NCBI GenBank assembly: GCA_025966315.1
Contig: JAOPUZ010000048.1
Span: 62,001 to 126,000, forward strand
Source: Frankiales bacterium
GTDB lineage: Bacteria; Actinomycetota; Actinomycetes; Mycobacteriales; Jatrophihabitantaceae
Length of the DNA: 64,000 nucleotides
Direction of reading: 5' to 3'
Below the pieces are notes generated by a model. The model was given only the letters and a program-made list of their open reading frames with translations. It had not been told where the DNA came from and searched no databases. Made by a program: the position numbers and the translations under genes. Positions 42,441-49,988 of the stretch are shown in pieces (the first letter of the stretch is position 1; every line of letters begins with the position of its first letter).

Positions 42441-42827
42441 TCACCCTGCGGCATGGCTCAAATGTATTCGTCGGTAACATCGATGTGCGCGATCGAAGAC
42501 CTCTGTCGATAAGCCAGATGTCCTTATTTCACAAGGACCCTGGCGAGTGTCATCGTCTCGCTCCGAGCGAGCAGCGGCAGCCCGAGCGGGCACGACTTGA
42601 TCGGCGGACGGTCGCCCCTGCTCGTAGCCGAGTTGGCCCAGGACCCAGGCCGCGGACTGGCGCCGGCCGGGACTGGGGTCAGCCAAGACCGGCAACGCCC
42701 ATTCGAGGACTATGGGCTCGCTGCGCTGATGCAGCAGGTGAAGCAGTGTTTGGTCGACCGCCTCGTCCAGCCCGTCGCGTGCATCGCTCAGCGCGAGCAA
42801 CTGCTGCCACGCGTCCTCGCTATCCAC
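42441..42827 (-). CDS. truncated HEAT-repeat-like protein
   Basis: From GTG 42827 the frame reads VDSEDAWQQLLALSDARDGL, then EPIVLEWALPVLADPSPGRR and SAAWVLGQLGYEQGRPS, the helix pairs of HEAT/PBS-lyase proteins. After about 75 residues the sequence becomes low-quality, and the frame then crosses the 18-bp direct repeat at 42520-42537. The gene appears to be cut at the element boundary; only its N-terminal part is real. Confidence 0.5.
   Translation of the reverse strand: MDSEDAWQQLLALSDARDGLDEAVDQTLLHLLHQRSEPIVLEWALPVLADPSPGRRQSAAWVLGQLGYEQGRPSADQVVPARAAAARSERDDDTRQGPCEIRTSGLSTEVFDRAHRCYRRIHLSHAAG
42520..42537. repeat. left 18-bp direct repeat (candidate attachment site)
   Basis: GTCCTTATTTCACAAGGA is identical to 46694-46711 beside the tRNA gene. 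The sequence is itself an imperfect palindrome (TCCTT ... AAGGA). The two copies bound a 4.2-kb segment with an integrase remnant. Confidence 0.75.
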
Positions 42828-42982
42828 CTGTCCCCCTCGGCTATCAATCAATACCCGTCGAGCAAGTCTCCATAAAGGACAGCAGCTCCCGGCGAACGCT
42901 TACTGGACTGATCTCGTCCGGCCCGGCACTGTCGGGACGTTCGCCTCTTCGACGACACCGCCGATCACGGTCAACTGAACCG

Positions 42983-43561
42983 GTGATCACCTTCGGCTCC
43001 CGTCGCAGAACTGGCGCGTTCGCGGCCGTCGCGGCGACGCTCGTGCTCAGCGGCTGCGCCTCCTCAACCCACAGCGCGGGTTCATCGATGATGGGCGACA
43101 CGGCTTATCACTACTCGGGATTGACCTGTTCAGCGCCGAAGTCTCTTTCCGGCACGGTCGTCAACGTCACCCTCGCCGACATGGGGATGACCCAGATGAT
43201 GAGCGGCACCGCGCCGCTCGGTGGCCACATGATGCTGCGCGCATCCCCAGCCACCGCGACCGCGGGGCAGGTCAGCATCGTCGCCTCGAACATGGGCTGG
43301 CGCACCCATGAACTCGTCATCCTCCCGCTGGCCGCGGGCGCCTCCGCCGGGCACCGCGTCGCCGGGTCCGACGGCAAGGTCGCCGAGACCGGCAGCCTGG
43401 GCGAGGCGTCCGCCAGCTGCGCCGCCGGCACCGGTGACGGCGTGAGCGCCGGATCGGTCGGCTGGACGACCATCACCCTCACCCCTGGCCGCTACGAGTT
43501 GCTTTGCAATCTGTCCAACCACTACGCCGATGGCATGTGGCAGGAACTGATCGTCAGTTAA
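42983..43561 (+). CDS. cupredoxin-type copper lipoprotein
   Basis: GTG 42983 gives 192 aa. The lipobox LVLSGC marks a lipoprotein whose mature Cys is about residue 24. The cupredoxin core has the first copper His in WRTHELVIL and the C-x4-H-x4-M loop in LLCNLSNHYADGM, giving the type 1 Cys, His and Met ligands. A Met-rich segment (MGMTQMMSG ... GHMMLR) precedes it. It resembles sulfocyanin/plastocyanin-like proteins and should carry electrons or copper at the outer membrane face. It lies inside the decayed element. Confidence 0.82.
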   Translation: MITFGSRRRTGAFAAVAATLVLSGCASSTHSAGSSMMGDTAYHYSGLTCSAPKSLSGTVVNVTLADMGMTQMMSGTAPLGGHMMLRASPATATAGQVSIVASNMGWRTHELVILPLAAGASAGHRVAGSDGKVAETGSLGEASASCAAGTGDGVSAGSVGWTTITLTPGRYELLCNLSNHYADGMWQELIVS

Positions 43562-43882
43562 CGCCCTCAATCGACACGCCGCCGCCCGGCTCCAGTCGAC
43601 GCTGGCGGAGGCACCTGTTCCGGTCAGCGTCGCCACCCTCATGGGCGCAACAAAGGTGCCACGTGCCTTCTAGGTCGGCATGGACCGCGTAGGTCCCTGA
43701 ACCCCTGGCCTATCGGCGTTGGTGACGCTCCAATCGGATATGGTCCCCATCCAGGTTGGAAGACTTCAGAGGGGGAGAGCAAGAGGAGCGTTTCCAAGTC
43801 CCTCGGTGGCCTAGTCCGCGTAAACGAGGCGGATGACCCTTTCGCCGGCGGGTGCGTTTACCTCGTTCAGTCAGTGCGCTCG
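43562..43882. other. 320-bp stretch without a recognisable gene
   Basis: No frame has a start, ribosome site and protein-like composition. It separates the cupredoxin gene from the broken permease. A purine-rich run (AGAGGGGGAGAGCAAGAGGAG) at about 43768 is the only notable feature. Confidence 0.5.
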
Positions 43883-44832
43883 TCAGTTGGCGTCGGAGGT
43901 GGGGAATCTGTGTCGGCCGGCCCACACGATCGCTCCTAGAAGCAGCACCTCCGCCCCGGTAAGGATCGAGGTGACCGGCAGGCTGACGGCCAGCACGATG
44001 CACCCGAGCAGGCCGAGTACCGGTAGCCAACGAGGCGGGCGGCGCTCCTCACGGGTCAGCGTCATCGCGGAGGCGTTGGCGATCGCGTAGTAGGCGAGCC
44101 GAGCGCAGCAACGGCCCCGCCGACCTGAACGACCGGAGCCAACGCGTGCAGCCGGCCGCCCTCGACCGCGGCGCGCAGGCGCGTGCTGGTCGCGGCCAGA
44201 CCTCCCGGCCCGGCAGCCAGCAGCGCCGAGACCGCGACAGCGGCGTAGACGACCAGCGTGATCAAAAGGGCGATCGTGATCGCTCGCGGGATCGTCCGAG
44301 CCGGGTCGCGGACCTCCTCACCGAGGGTGACGATACGGGCGTAGCCGGCGAAGGCGAAGAACAGCAGTCCGCCGGCCTGCAGCACGCCACGCACATCGGT
44401 GCCGGGAAACGGAGTGAGCTGATGGACATCTGCGCGGCCGCCGGCCAGGCTGGCGATGACCACGACCGCCAACGTGAGCAGCGTCAAAGTGACGATCGGC
44501 CGCGTCAGCCACGCTGACTTCTGCACTCCCCGGTAGTTCAGCGCGGTCAGCACAACCACGGCCAGCACACCGACCAGCCGGATATGGGACGGCGCGGCGT
44601 AGGAGGCGAAAGTCAACGCCATCGCCGCGCAGCTAGCACTCGTGCCGACCACGATGGATTGCCGCTTGCCACGCGATCCCAACGACGACAAAGGCGATCC
44701 AGAAGATGACCCAAACGTGCTGTGCGTTCCGAACGCGAAGAGAAGTAAGAAGACCACGCCGATTATGACGAAGAAACTAGCGAGGTATTTGCGAACTATG
44801 GCTCCGAACTTCGAGTCTTGCATGCGATTCAT
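43883..44832 (-). pseudogene. broken APC-family amino acid permease
   Basis: About 180 residues of permease are readable from around 44660 (VVGTSASCAAMALTFASYA, LNYRGVQKSAWLTRPIV, FFAFAGYARIVTLGEEVRDPARTIPRAI, the APC signature) to VGGAVAALG at 44110. The frame then ends. Homologous sequence resumes in another frame (YYAIANASAMTLTREERRPP, ending at 43883), with about 60 residues missing between. The N-terminal third is also gone, replaced by an unrelated membrane segment (MQDSKFGAIVRKYLASFF). It cannot be a working transporter. Confidence 0.75.
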
Positions 44833-45399
44833 TGGACCATCCTGTTGCCGTTTAGGCGAGGTGGGCATGACGCGGGTTGAGTAATTTGACTCATGGCCAG
44901 TAGGCCACATCGGGTAATTCGCAGGTCGACAAGATGACTGCGCCCGCAAGCTGGACATCTACCGGCGGAACGGCATGGACTCGAGACCTGTTTGGTATCG
45001 ACGGTCGGTACGTTGGCACTTTGGACCAATCCGGGACTCAACTGATCTCTCCGGACGATGCGATGACCATACGGCCGAGTGCGTGATCCGGCTGCTGACA
45101 ACTAATGACCCGTGGCCCGCTGGATTTGTGAGGACGCACAAGGTAGATGCCGAGGATGCGGCCTCGCTTTCAAGAACACGCAGGCGGGAATGAGAGCAGT
45201 AAAGGTCGGCGGCGACGCAAGGCACGCTGTAGACAACAATTTCCTTAGCGACATGCGCGCCGATTGCAAGCATCGCAATTTATTTTCGAGAACGATATGC
45301 TATGGTACGGCGCAGAATTACTGAGGCCGTGGCAGGAAGCAAAACCACTACCGGCCGTGGGAAGGTTCCGGATAGACGGCAGAAGTGAGGAGTTCCGGC
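44833..45399. other. AT-richer stretch without a supported gene
   Basis: Base composition drops well below the neighbours. No frame with a ribosome site looks like a protein. AT-rich sequence near 45260-45300 (GCAATTTATTTTCGAG) may contain the promoter of the small membrane protein that follows. It is probably foreign DNA of the integrated element. Confidence 0.5.
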
Positions 45400-45750
45400 G
45401 TGATTAACTTACGAAAGCCACTTATCATCGCCACGATTTATCTGGTTATAGTATCCGGCGTGACGATTATCCAATACGAATCAGAAAAATCCAAGATTCG
45501 CCGCGGCAATTTTAGCGACACTCTGTCTCCGTTCTTTTACACGCATATATTAACCTTTCCATCAAGTGTTTTGTTTCGTGATTGGCGGGGTTATCCAGCA
45601 AATTTCAACTCACGTACTTACGAAAGCACGCTGAACGCGGCACTTCCAAGAGTTTTTGTCAATGAAGTTATTGAGGCACTATTAATTCTGATCGTTATCG
45701 CGGCGGCTGCAAGCCTCCGGGCGAGAAGGTCGACGCGGCAACGCACCTAG
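45400..45750 (+). CDS. small two-TM membrane protein, foreign composition
   Basis: GTG 45400 follows GAGGAG at good spacing; 116 aa. A first membrane helix (PLIIATIYLVIVSGVTII), an extracytoplasmic part (SDTLSPFFYTHILTFPSSVL), and a last helix (ALLILIVIAAAASL) are clear. The basic C-terminus is RARRSTRQRT. The low GC and rare codons mark it as imported. It may belong to the poorly described SCO4225-like membrane proteins, but I cannot confirm that. Confidence 0.6.
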   Translation: MINLRKPLIIATIYLVIVSGVTIIQYESEKSKIRRGNFSDTLSPFFYTHILTFPSSVLFRDWRGYPANFNSRTYESTLNAALPRVFVNEVIEALLILIVIAAAASLRARRSTRQRT

Positions 45751-45925
45751 GGGTACGCCGACGACCGGTGATATTGACTGAATTGTTAGCCAGGTAGCAC
45801 GCAAGGATCGCAAGCTCGAGGGAAGCGGCGTAGTGATCGATGTACGCAAAATCGAGAGTTCCTGCTCGCGCTTGGCATGATGGTCGTGAGATACGCCAGG
45901 CCAATAAACAGTCGGGTGCTGCGCG

Positions 45926-46252
45926 CTAGGAGGCTCGCGAACGCACGTAGTCCTCAAGCGCATGCCGAGCCAACGCGGAGAGGCTGACGCCCTCAGCCTC
46001 GGCAACTTGCTCCGCTTGCGTACGCAGCTCTTCTGGCACCCTGAACTGCACGCGCGGGGAATGCACGGAGCCGCCGGACAAGGACTTGCCGCCCGGAATC
46101 AGGTTGCGGCGGCGAACCTCGGCCAACGTCTCTTCGGCGATCTGCTCCGCGAGTTCGTTCGTCAGCCGGCGCCCGTCGTTGAGGATGAACTCTTCCTCGT
46201 CCAGGTCGAGGTCTGGTCCGATCGCGAACTCAGTCTTCGTCTTTCTCGCCAT
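45926..46252 (-). CDS. ribbon-helix-helix (CopG-like) antitoxin or regulator
   Basis: ATG 46252 follows AGGGACAGGG; 108 aa. An N-terminal acidic region (FAIGPDLDLDEEEFILNDGRRLT) is followed by a Gly/Ser linker. The DNA-binding domain is VQFRVPEELRTQAEQVAEAE, then GVSLSALARHALEDYVRSRA. The composition is that of type II antitoxins. A tiny gene (46263-46376) stands directly upstream and could be the remainder of the toxin. A relic of its tail recurs at 42309. Confidence 0.8.
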   Translation of the reverse strand: MARKTKTEFAIGPDLDLDEEEFILNDGRRLTNELAEQIAEETLAEVRRRNLIPGGKSLSGGSVHSPRVQFRVPEELRTQAEQVAEAEGVSLSALARHALEDYVRSRAS

Positions 46253-46262
46253 CGCCCTGTCC

Positions 46263-46376
46263 CTATCTGAACGGCGTCGCATGAATGACGGCCAGCGTCT
46301 CCGGTGCGACTCCGAAGTTGTGTCGACGACCGGAACGCACGACCCGTATCCCAGTCATGTCGAGTATGTCATACAT
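46263..46376 (-). CDS. 37-aa protein upstream of the antitoxin, possible truncated toxin
   Basis: ATG 46376 to TAG 46263 encodes MYDILDMTGIRVVRSGRRHN, then FGVAPETLAVIHATPFR. The stop is 10 bp before the antitoxin start, so the two could be one operon. The length is too short for a known toxin; the RSGRRHNFGV segment resembles the core of some small actinobacterial toxin partners, but I cannot name a family. Confidence 0.4.
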   Translation of the reverse strand: MYDILDMTGIRVVRSGRRHNFGVAPETLAVIHATPFR

Positions 46377-46394
46377 GCTCGAAGGTTCGCCACG

Positions 46395-46690
46395 TCAGAG
46401 CCGATCCCCACGGGCCTTCAGGCGGTTCACGTCGCGAGCCCGGCCGTCCGCAGCAGACGCAACATAGCGCCCGACCATCTGGCGCGAGCGCCAACCGGGC
46501 AGCCGCATCAGATCGTGCTCTGTCCGCCGGTGGCCGGCCAGTCGTGGGCGAAGATGTGCCGAAACTGGTGCGGGCGCACGGGCGGAATCCCCGCGTCGCC
46601 GCAGCGCCGCAGCGCCGCTGACGCACTCCCGAGTCGGTCAGGTACTGCTCGACGTGCTCGCGAGCGATCGTCCCGACGCCGTCCAAGAGC
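46395..46690 (-). pseudogene. remnant of a tyrosine recombinase (integrase)
   Basis: The minus strand first encodes LLDGVGTIAREHVEQYLTD, a typical integrase N-terminal/core-binding segment. In a second frame it encodes PHQFRHIFAHDWPATGGQS, containing the catalytic HxxRH motif. After one more frame change it gives DLMRLPGWRSRQMVGRYVAS and a tail ending GDRL-stop (46397-46395), with the catalytic Tyr in GRY. The central part of the catalytic domain is missing. At least two frame changes show it is dead. Confidence 0.82.
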
Positions 46691-46693
46691 GAA

Positions 46694-46711
46694 GTCCTTA
46701 TTTCACAAGGA
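46694..46711. repeat. right 18-bp direct repeat (candidate attachment site) beside the tRNA
   Basis: GTCCTTATTTCACAAGGA, identical to 42520-42537, lies three bases beyond the 3' end of the tRNA-Met gene and directly beside the truncated 5' end of the integrase remnant. The position suits an attachment site. As a small hairpin it could also be a tRNA terminator. Confidence 0.75.
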
Positions 46712-46714
46712 TTG

Positions 46715-46788
46715 TGGGGCGGGTGGGGCTCGAACCCACGACCCAGGGATTATGAGTCCCCTGCTCTAACCAGCTGAGCTACCGCCCC
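46715..46788 (-). tRNA. tRNA-Met (anticodon CAT)
   Basis: The minus strand folds as a full 74-nt cloverleaf: acceptor GGGGCGG paired with CCGCCCC plus discriminator A, D-arm GCTC...GAGC, anticodon loop CTCATAA, variable region, and T-arm GTGGG-TTCGAGC-CCCAC. CCA is not encoded. Anticodon CAT could also belong to a lysidine-modified tRNA-Ile2, but elongator Met is more likely. Confidence 0.93.
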
Positions 46789-46902
46789 GGGGTGGAATCG
46801 CGAAGACCAAGGCTAGCGGCTGGTCCGACGGCCAACGACACCGGATCGGGCGGGCCCCCGGGCCCGCGCCGCCGGGAGCGCAGGTTGCTACCGTGCCGGG
46901 TC

Positions 46903-47151
46903 ATGGCCCTCACCCTCGATCTGCATCCGATTTTCCGGAGCGACCGCGACATCGACAAAGCGGTCCGGGCGATCCTGTTCGAGGCCGTCCGAACGAAGCA
47001 GACCACCGTAGAGATCATCCCCGGCAAGGGCTCGGGGCAGCTCAAGAAGCGAGTGCTGGCGTTCCTGAAGCAGAAGTCGCTGCTCAAACTCGGCTACCGG
47101 GTCGAGACGGACGCTACCAACGAGGGCCGAATTATCGTCCGCTTCAACTGA
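46903..47151 (+). CDS. Smr-domain-like small protein
   Basis: ATG 46903 gives 82 aa: MALTLDLHPIFRSDRDIDKAV, then VEIIPGKGSGQLKKRVLAFL and GRIIVRF. The LDLH and IPGKGSGxL motifs match the Smr (MutS2 C-terminal) fold, which binds or cuts nucleic acid. It is a stand-alone domain, just beyond the tRNA gene. Confidence 0.75.
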   Translation: MALTLDLHPIFRSDRDIDKAVRAILFEAVRTKQTTVEIIPGKGSGQLKKRVLAFLKQKSLLKLGYRVETDATNEGRIIVRFN

Positions 47152-47267
47152 CCCAGCATTTCCACGAGCCCTGCATCTAGACCTGGGCACCTCGATACGG
47201 CCAAGATGCATCAGGGGGCGCCGTCTATCGGCGGCGCCGAACTCAGGGCAGAGGGTGGGAGCTACGT

Positions 47268-48266
47268 ATGGCGATGGTCGAAACGGTAAGCGGTCCGGTT
47301 GAGGAGAACTCACTGGGGTCGGTGCTGATGCATGAACACGTGTTCATCTTGACTCCAGAAATGGAGCAGGATTACCCCGAGACGGTCAAGTGGAACGAGG
47401 AAGAGAAGGTCGCATCGGCGATCGCGGAACTGAACGCTCTCAAGGCCGCGGGCATCGATACGATCGTCGATCTGACGGTCCTCACGATGGGTCGTTACCT
47501 TCCCCGGCTGGCTCGCATTGCCGCCGAGACCGACCTGAACATCGTGGTTGCTTCCGGCCTGTACACCTTCGACGCACTGCCGCGCTTCCTGGCCCTCGTC
47601 GGGCCGGGCGCGCCGATCGAAGGCCCCGAGCCGATGATCGACATGTTCACCAAGGACGTCCTCGAAGGCATTGGTGACACCGGCATCAAGGCCGGCATCT
47701 TCAAATGCGCCACGGACGTCCAGGGCGTGACGCCCGGCGTCGAGCGTGTGCTGCGGGCCGTGGCTCAGGCGCATCGCAACACCGGCGCGCCGATCTCGAC
47801 TCACACCAACGCCGCCATGAAGCGCGGCCTGGACCAGCAGAAGATCTTCGCCGAAGAGGGCGTCGACCTCACCCGGGTCGTCATCGGGCACTCCGGAGAC
47901 TCGACCGACCTGGACTACCTCAAGGAGGTCGCGGACCAGGGATCGACCCTCGGCATGGATCGCTTCGGCATGGACCGCGGCGCGTACAGCGACTTCGCCA
48001 CCCGGGTCGGTGTGGTCGCCGACCTGTGCGAAGCCGGCTACGCCGATCGGATGGTGCTTTCGCACGACGCCAACTGTTGGATGGACTGGCTGCCCAAGGA
48101 GGTAGCCAAGGGTACGGCCATGGAGCTGCCGAACTGGCACTTCCGCCACATCAGTGAAGAGGTACTGCCCGCATTACGCGAGCGCGGCGTCAGCGAAGAC
48201 CACATCACGCTGATGATGGAGACGAACCCGAAGCGCTTGCTGGCGGCGCCGAAGGTCGCCTACTGA
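47268..48266 (+). CDS. phosphotriesterase-family metallohydrolase, copy 1
   Basis: The 332-aa protein follows GGGAG at good distance. The binuclear-metal ligands of the PTE family are all present: His22 and His24 (MHEHVF), carboxylated Lys146 (GIFKCATD), His179 (STHTNA), His208 (VIGHSGDS), and Asp267 (LSHDANCW). The fold is a TIM barrel. Family members are lactonases or esterases far more often than true phosphotriesterases. It is closely similar over its whole length to the protein at 57751-58749. Upstream there is no operon partner. Confidence 0.92.
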   Translation: MAMVETVSGPVEENSLGSVLMHEHVFILTPEMEQDYPETVKWNEEEKVASAIAELNALKAAGIDTIVDLTVLTMGRYLPRLARIAAETDLNIVVASGLYTFDALPRFLALVGPGAPIEGPEPMIDMFTKDVLEGIGDTGIKAGIFKCATDVQGVTPGVERVLRAVAQAHRNTGAPISTHTNAAMKRGLDQQKIFAEEGVDLTRVVIGHSGDSTDLDYLKEVADQGSTLGMDRFGMDRGAYSDFATRVGVVADLCEAGYADRMVLSHDANCWMDWLPKEVAKGTAMELPNWHFRHISEEVLPALRERGVSEDHITLMMETNPKRLLAAPKVAY

Positions 48267-48310
48267 TCGGTCAGCGTTGACGAGCTGACAACCCCGACAA
48301 CGCATACGCC

Positions 48311-48367
48311 GTCGCGCACTGGGGGGTCCCGCCGCCCTTACCGGCTACGGAAGCCCCAGTGCGCGAC
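48311..48367. repeat. 14-bp perfect inverted repeat spanning the end of the CAP-domain gene
   Basis: GTCGCGCACTGGGG (48311-48324) and CCCCAGTGCGCGAC (48354-48367) are exact complements separated by 29 bp. The right arm lies within the last codons of the CAP gene (stop at 48338), so it could act as a terminator for the convergent PTE and CAP genes. Confidence 0.7.
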
Positions 48368-49768
48368 CCGGTGCCCGGACGTCGTGACGGTCACGACGTA
48401 GGTGTGCTTGGGTGCCAGCGGCCGCAACGGGATGATCAGCACCGAATGGTGTTCGGCCAGGATTTCACGTCCGAGCGCTTGCCCGGGCCGGTCGGCGTTG
48501 CGGTAAGTCGACTCGGTGATCACGCACACCGGGATCCGGCTGCGTCCGGTGACCAACTGCGCGGCTGTATCGGTCGGTGCTTTGGCCAGGCTGGCAATCA
48601 GCGGCAAGCCGATGCCCGGTCCGCCCAGGATATTCGCCGCGTTACGCCAGGCGGCCGGGCAGCTGGTCAGCGGTTCCGGCGATTCCAATCCCCAGTACGT
48701 ACTGAGCGATGCCGTCGTCCCGGACGCCGGGAACGTCGCCGGCAACGCGCCGAAGCTGCGGGTCGAAGTGCTCGAATCCGGCCACAGCGCCGAGTACGAA
48801 CCGTCGTTGGCGTACCCGGCCAGGCTCACCGTGCGATCCATCATGGCCAGCGCGTGAAACGGCGCCGTTGCCCACACCTGTACCGGGTCCGACGATCCTT
48901 GCATCAGGTCGGAGGACAGCCCAGCCTGAGCGCCGCCAACGGTGTGCCATTTGCTGCGCGGATTCTCGGTATGGGCGTAGTCCCCCGTCCTGCTCATGTA
49001 CCGGACGTGCAGGGCGTCCTTCACGCTGAGCGCGCGGTCCTCGGCCACCTTGCCCGCTCCGTACAGCGCCCGCACCGCGTTGAGCTCGATCAGCCAGGCC
49101 GGCATCCTGTCTTTGCCAATCATGACCGTCACGATATTGCTCACCCCGGCCGCGGCAAGACTGGAAACGATCGTCACCGCACGCACCTGCAGCCGGCCCG
49201 CGCCGCCACCCCACACGCCGCGCTGGTCGGCCGCCGCCGTCCAGCGAGCAGTGCTGGTTACCCGCGTTTGTAAGCGGAAACCCGATTCGGCCCCCGATGG
49301 CCGGACCGTCACTTTCGCGGCGTCGAGCAAATACGGACGGGACGCGGTGGCGGTGGCCAACGCGAGACTGACCTGGGCCTGCGCGGCCACGGTCAGTGCC
49401 GGTGCGGCCAGGTATCCGTATTCGACCGGGTAGGCCGTGACCGTGGTCGTATAGATGATCACTGGCATCGTCCGCCAGAGACCTGCGTCGTTCGTGGTCA
49501 CGACCAATGTTCGCGAACCAATTGCGCTGACGAGCGACAGGTTCACGCGAGCGCCGACGACCGGACGGGCATCGGCGCTCGACGTCATGACGCCGGACAG
49601 GGTTACCGCCGCGCCGCTCACTACCGAGGCGGCGGAGCTCGTCATCGTGAGCTGGACGGGACTGACCGAGTCAGCGTGCGCGGCGGCGGCCAGCGATCCG
49701 CCGGTGGCCAGCACGAGGCTGAGGCCAATAATCAGCCAGCGTCGATGAAAGAAAGGTCTCACCATCAT
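48338..49768 (-). CDS. secreted CAP/SCP-domain protein with N-terminal Ig-like region
   Basis: The 476-aa protein has a signal peptide (WLIIGLSLVLATGGSLAAAAHA, residues 11-32). Ig-like strands follow at about 35-210 (VVSGAAVTLSGVMTS). A CAP-type domain begins at WLIELNAVRALYGAGKVAEDRALSVKDALHVRYM, with DYAHTENP and PFHALAMMD corresponding to its conserved His/Glu region. CAP proteins of actinobacteria are extracellular; the catalytic role is unclear. Confidence 0.78.
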   Translation of the reverse strand: MMVRPFFHRRWLIIGLSLVLATGGSLAAAAHADSVSPVQLTMTSSAASVVSGAAVTLSGVMTSSADARPVVGARVNLSLVSAIGSRTLVVTTNDAGLWRTMPVIIYTTTVTAYPVEYGYLAAPALTVAAQAQVSLALATATASRPYLLDAAKVTVRPSGAESGFRLQTRVTSTARWTAAADQRGVWGGGAGRLQVRAVTIVSSLAAAGVSNIVTVMIGKDRMPAWLIELNAVRALYGAGKVAEDRALSVKDALHVRYMSRTGDYAHTENPRSKWHTVGGAQAGLSSDLMQGSSDPVQVWATAPFHALAMMDRTVSLAGYANDGSYSALWPDSSTSTRSFGALPATFPASGTTASLSTYWGLESPEPLTSCPAAWRNAANILGGPGIGLPLIASLAKAPTDTAAQLVTGRSRIPVCVITESTYRNADRPGQALGREILAEHHSVLIIPLRPLAPKHTYVVTVTTSGHRVAHWGFRSR

Positions 49769-49988
49769 GGCCCCCCGCCAAGACCGACCTCAGAATGCGA
49801 GGTCGCGTGAAAACTATCAGCGGTGGCAAGTTCCTCCTCGGGATTCCGGGACTCAGTTCGGTCTCACTACGCTGCGTAGACGAGCACCTCCCCAACGTTG
49901 ACTTTCAACCCTCAGGATGACGTTCGGGTTTGCCTGGATCCGGCCGGTCGCCCGTTCTGCCTGGTGGCTATGACGCGAATCCCCGCAC

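Noticed and set aside
42520-46711. A complete functional phage or ICE
   Set aside because: No structural, replication or transfer genes are visible and the integrase is broken in several places.
46086-46769. A 227-codon plus-strand frame reaching into the tRNA gene
   Set aside because: It crosses the integrase remnant, the repeat and the tRNA, and has no domain or ribosome site.
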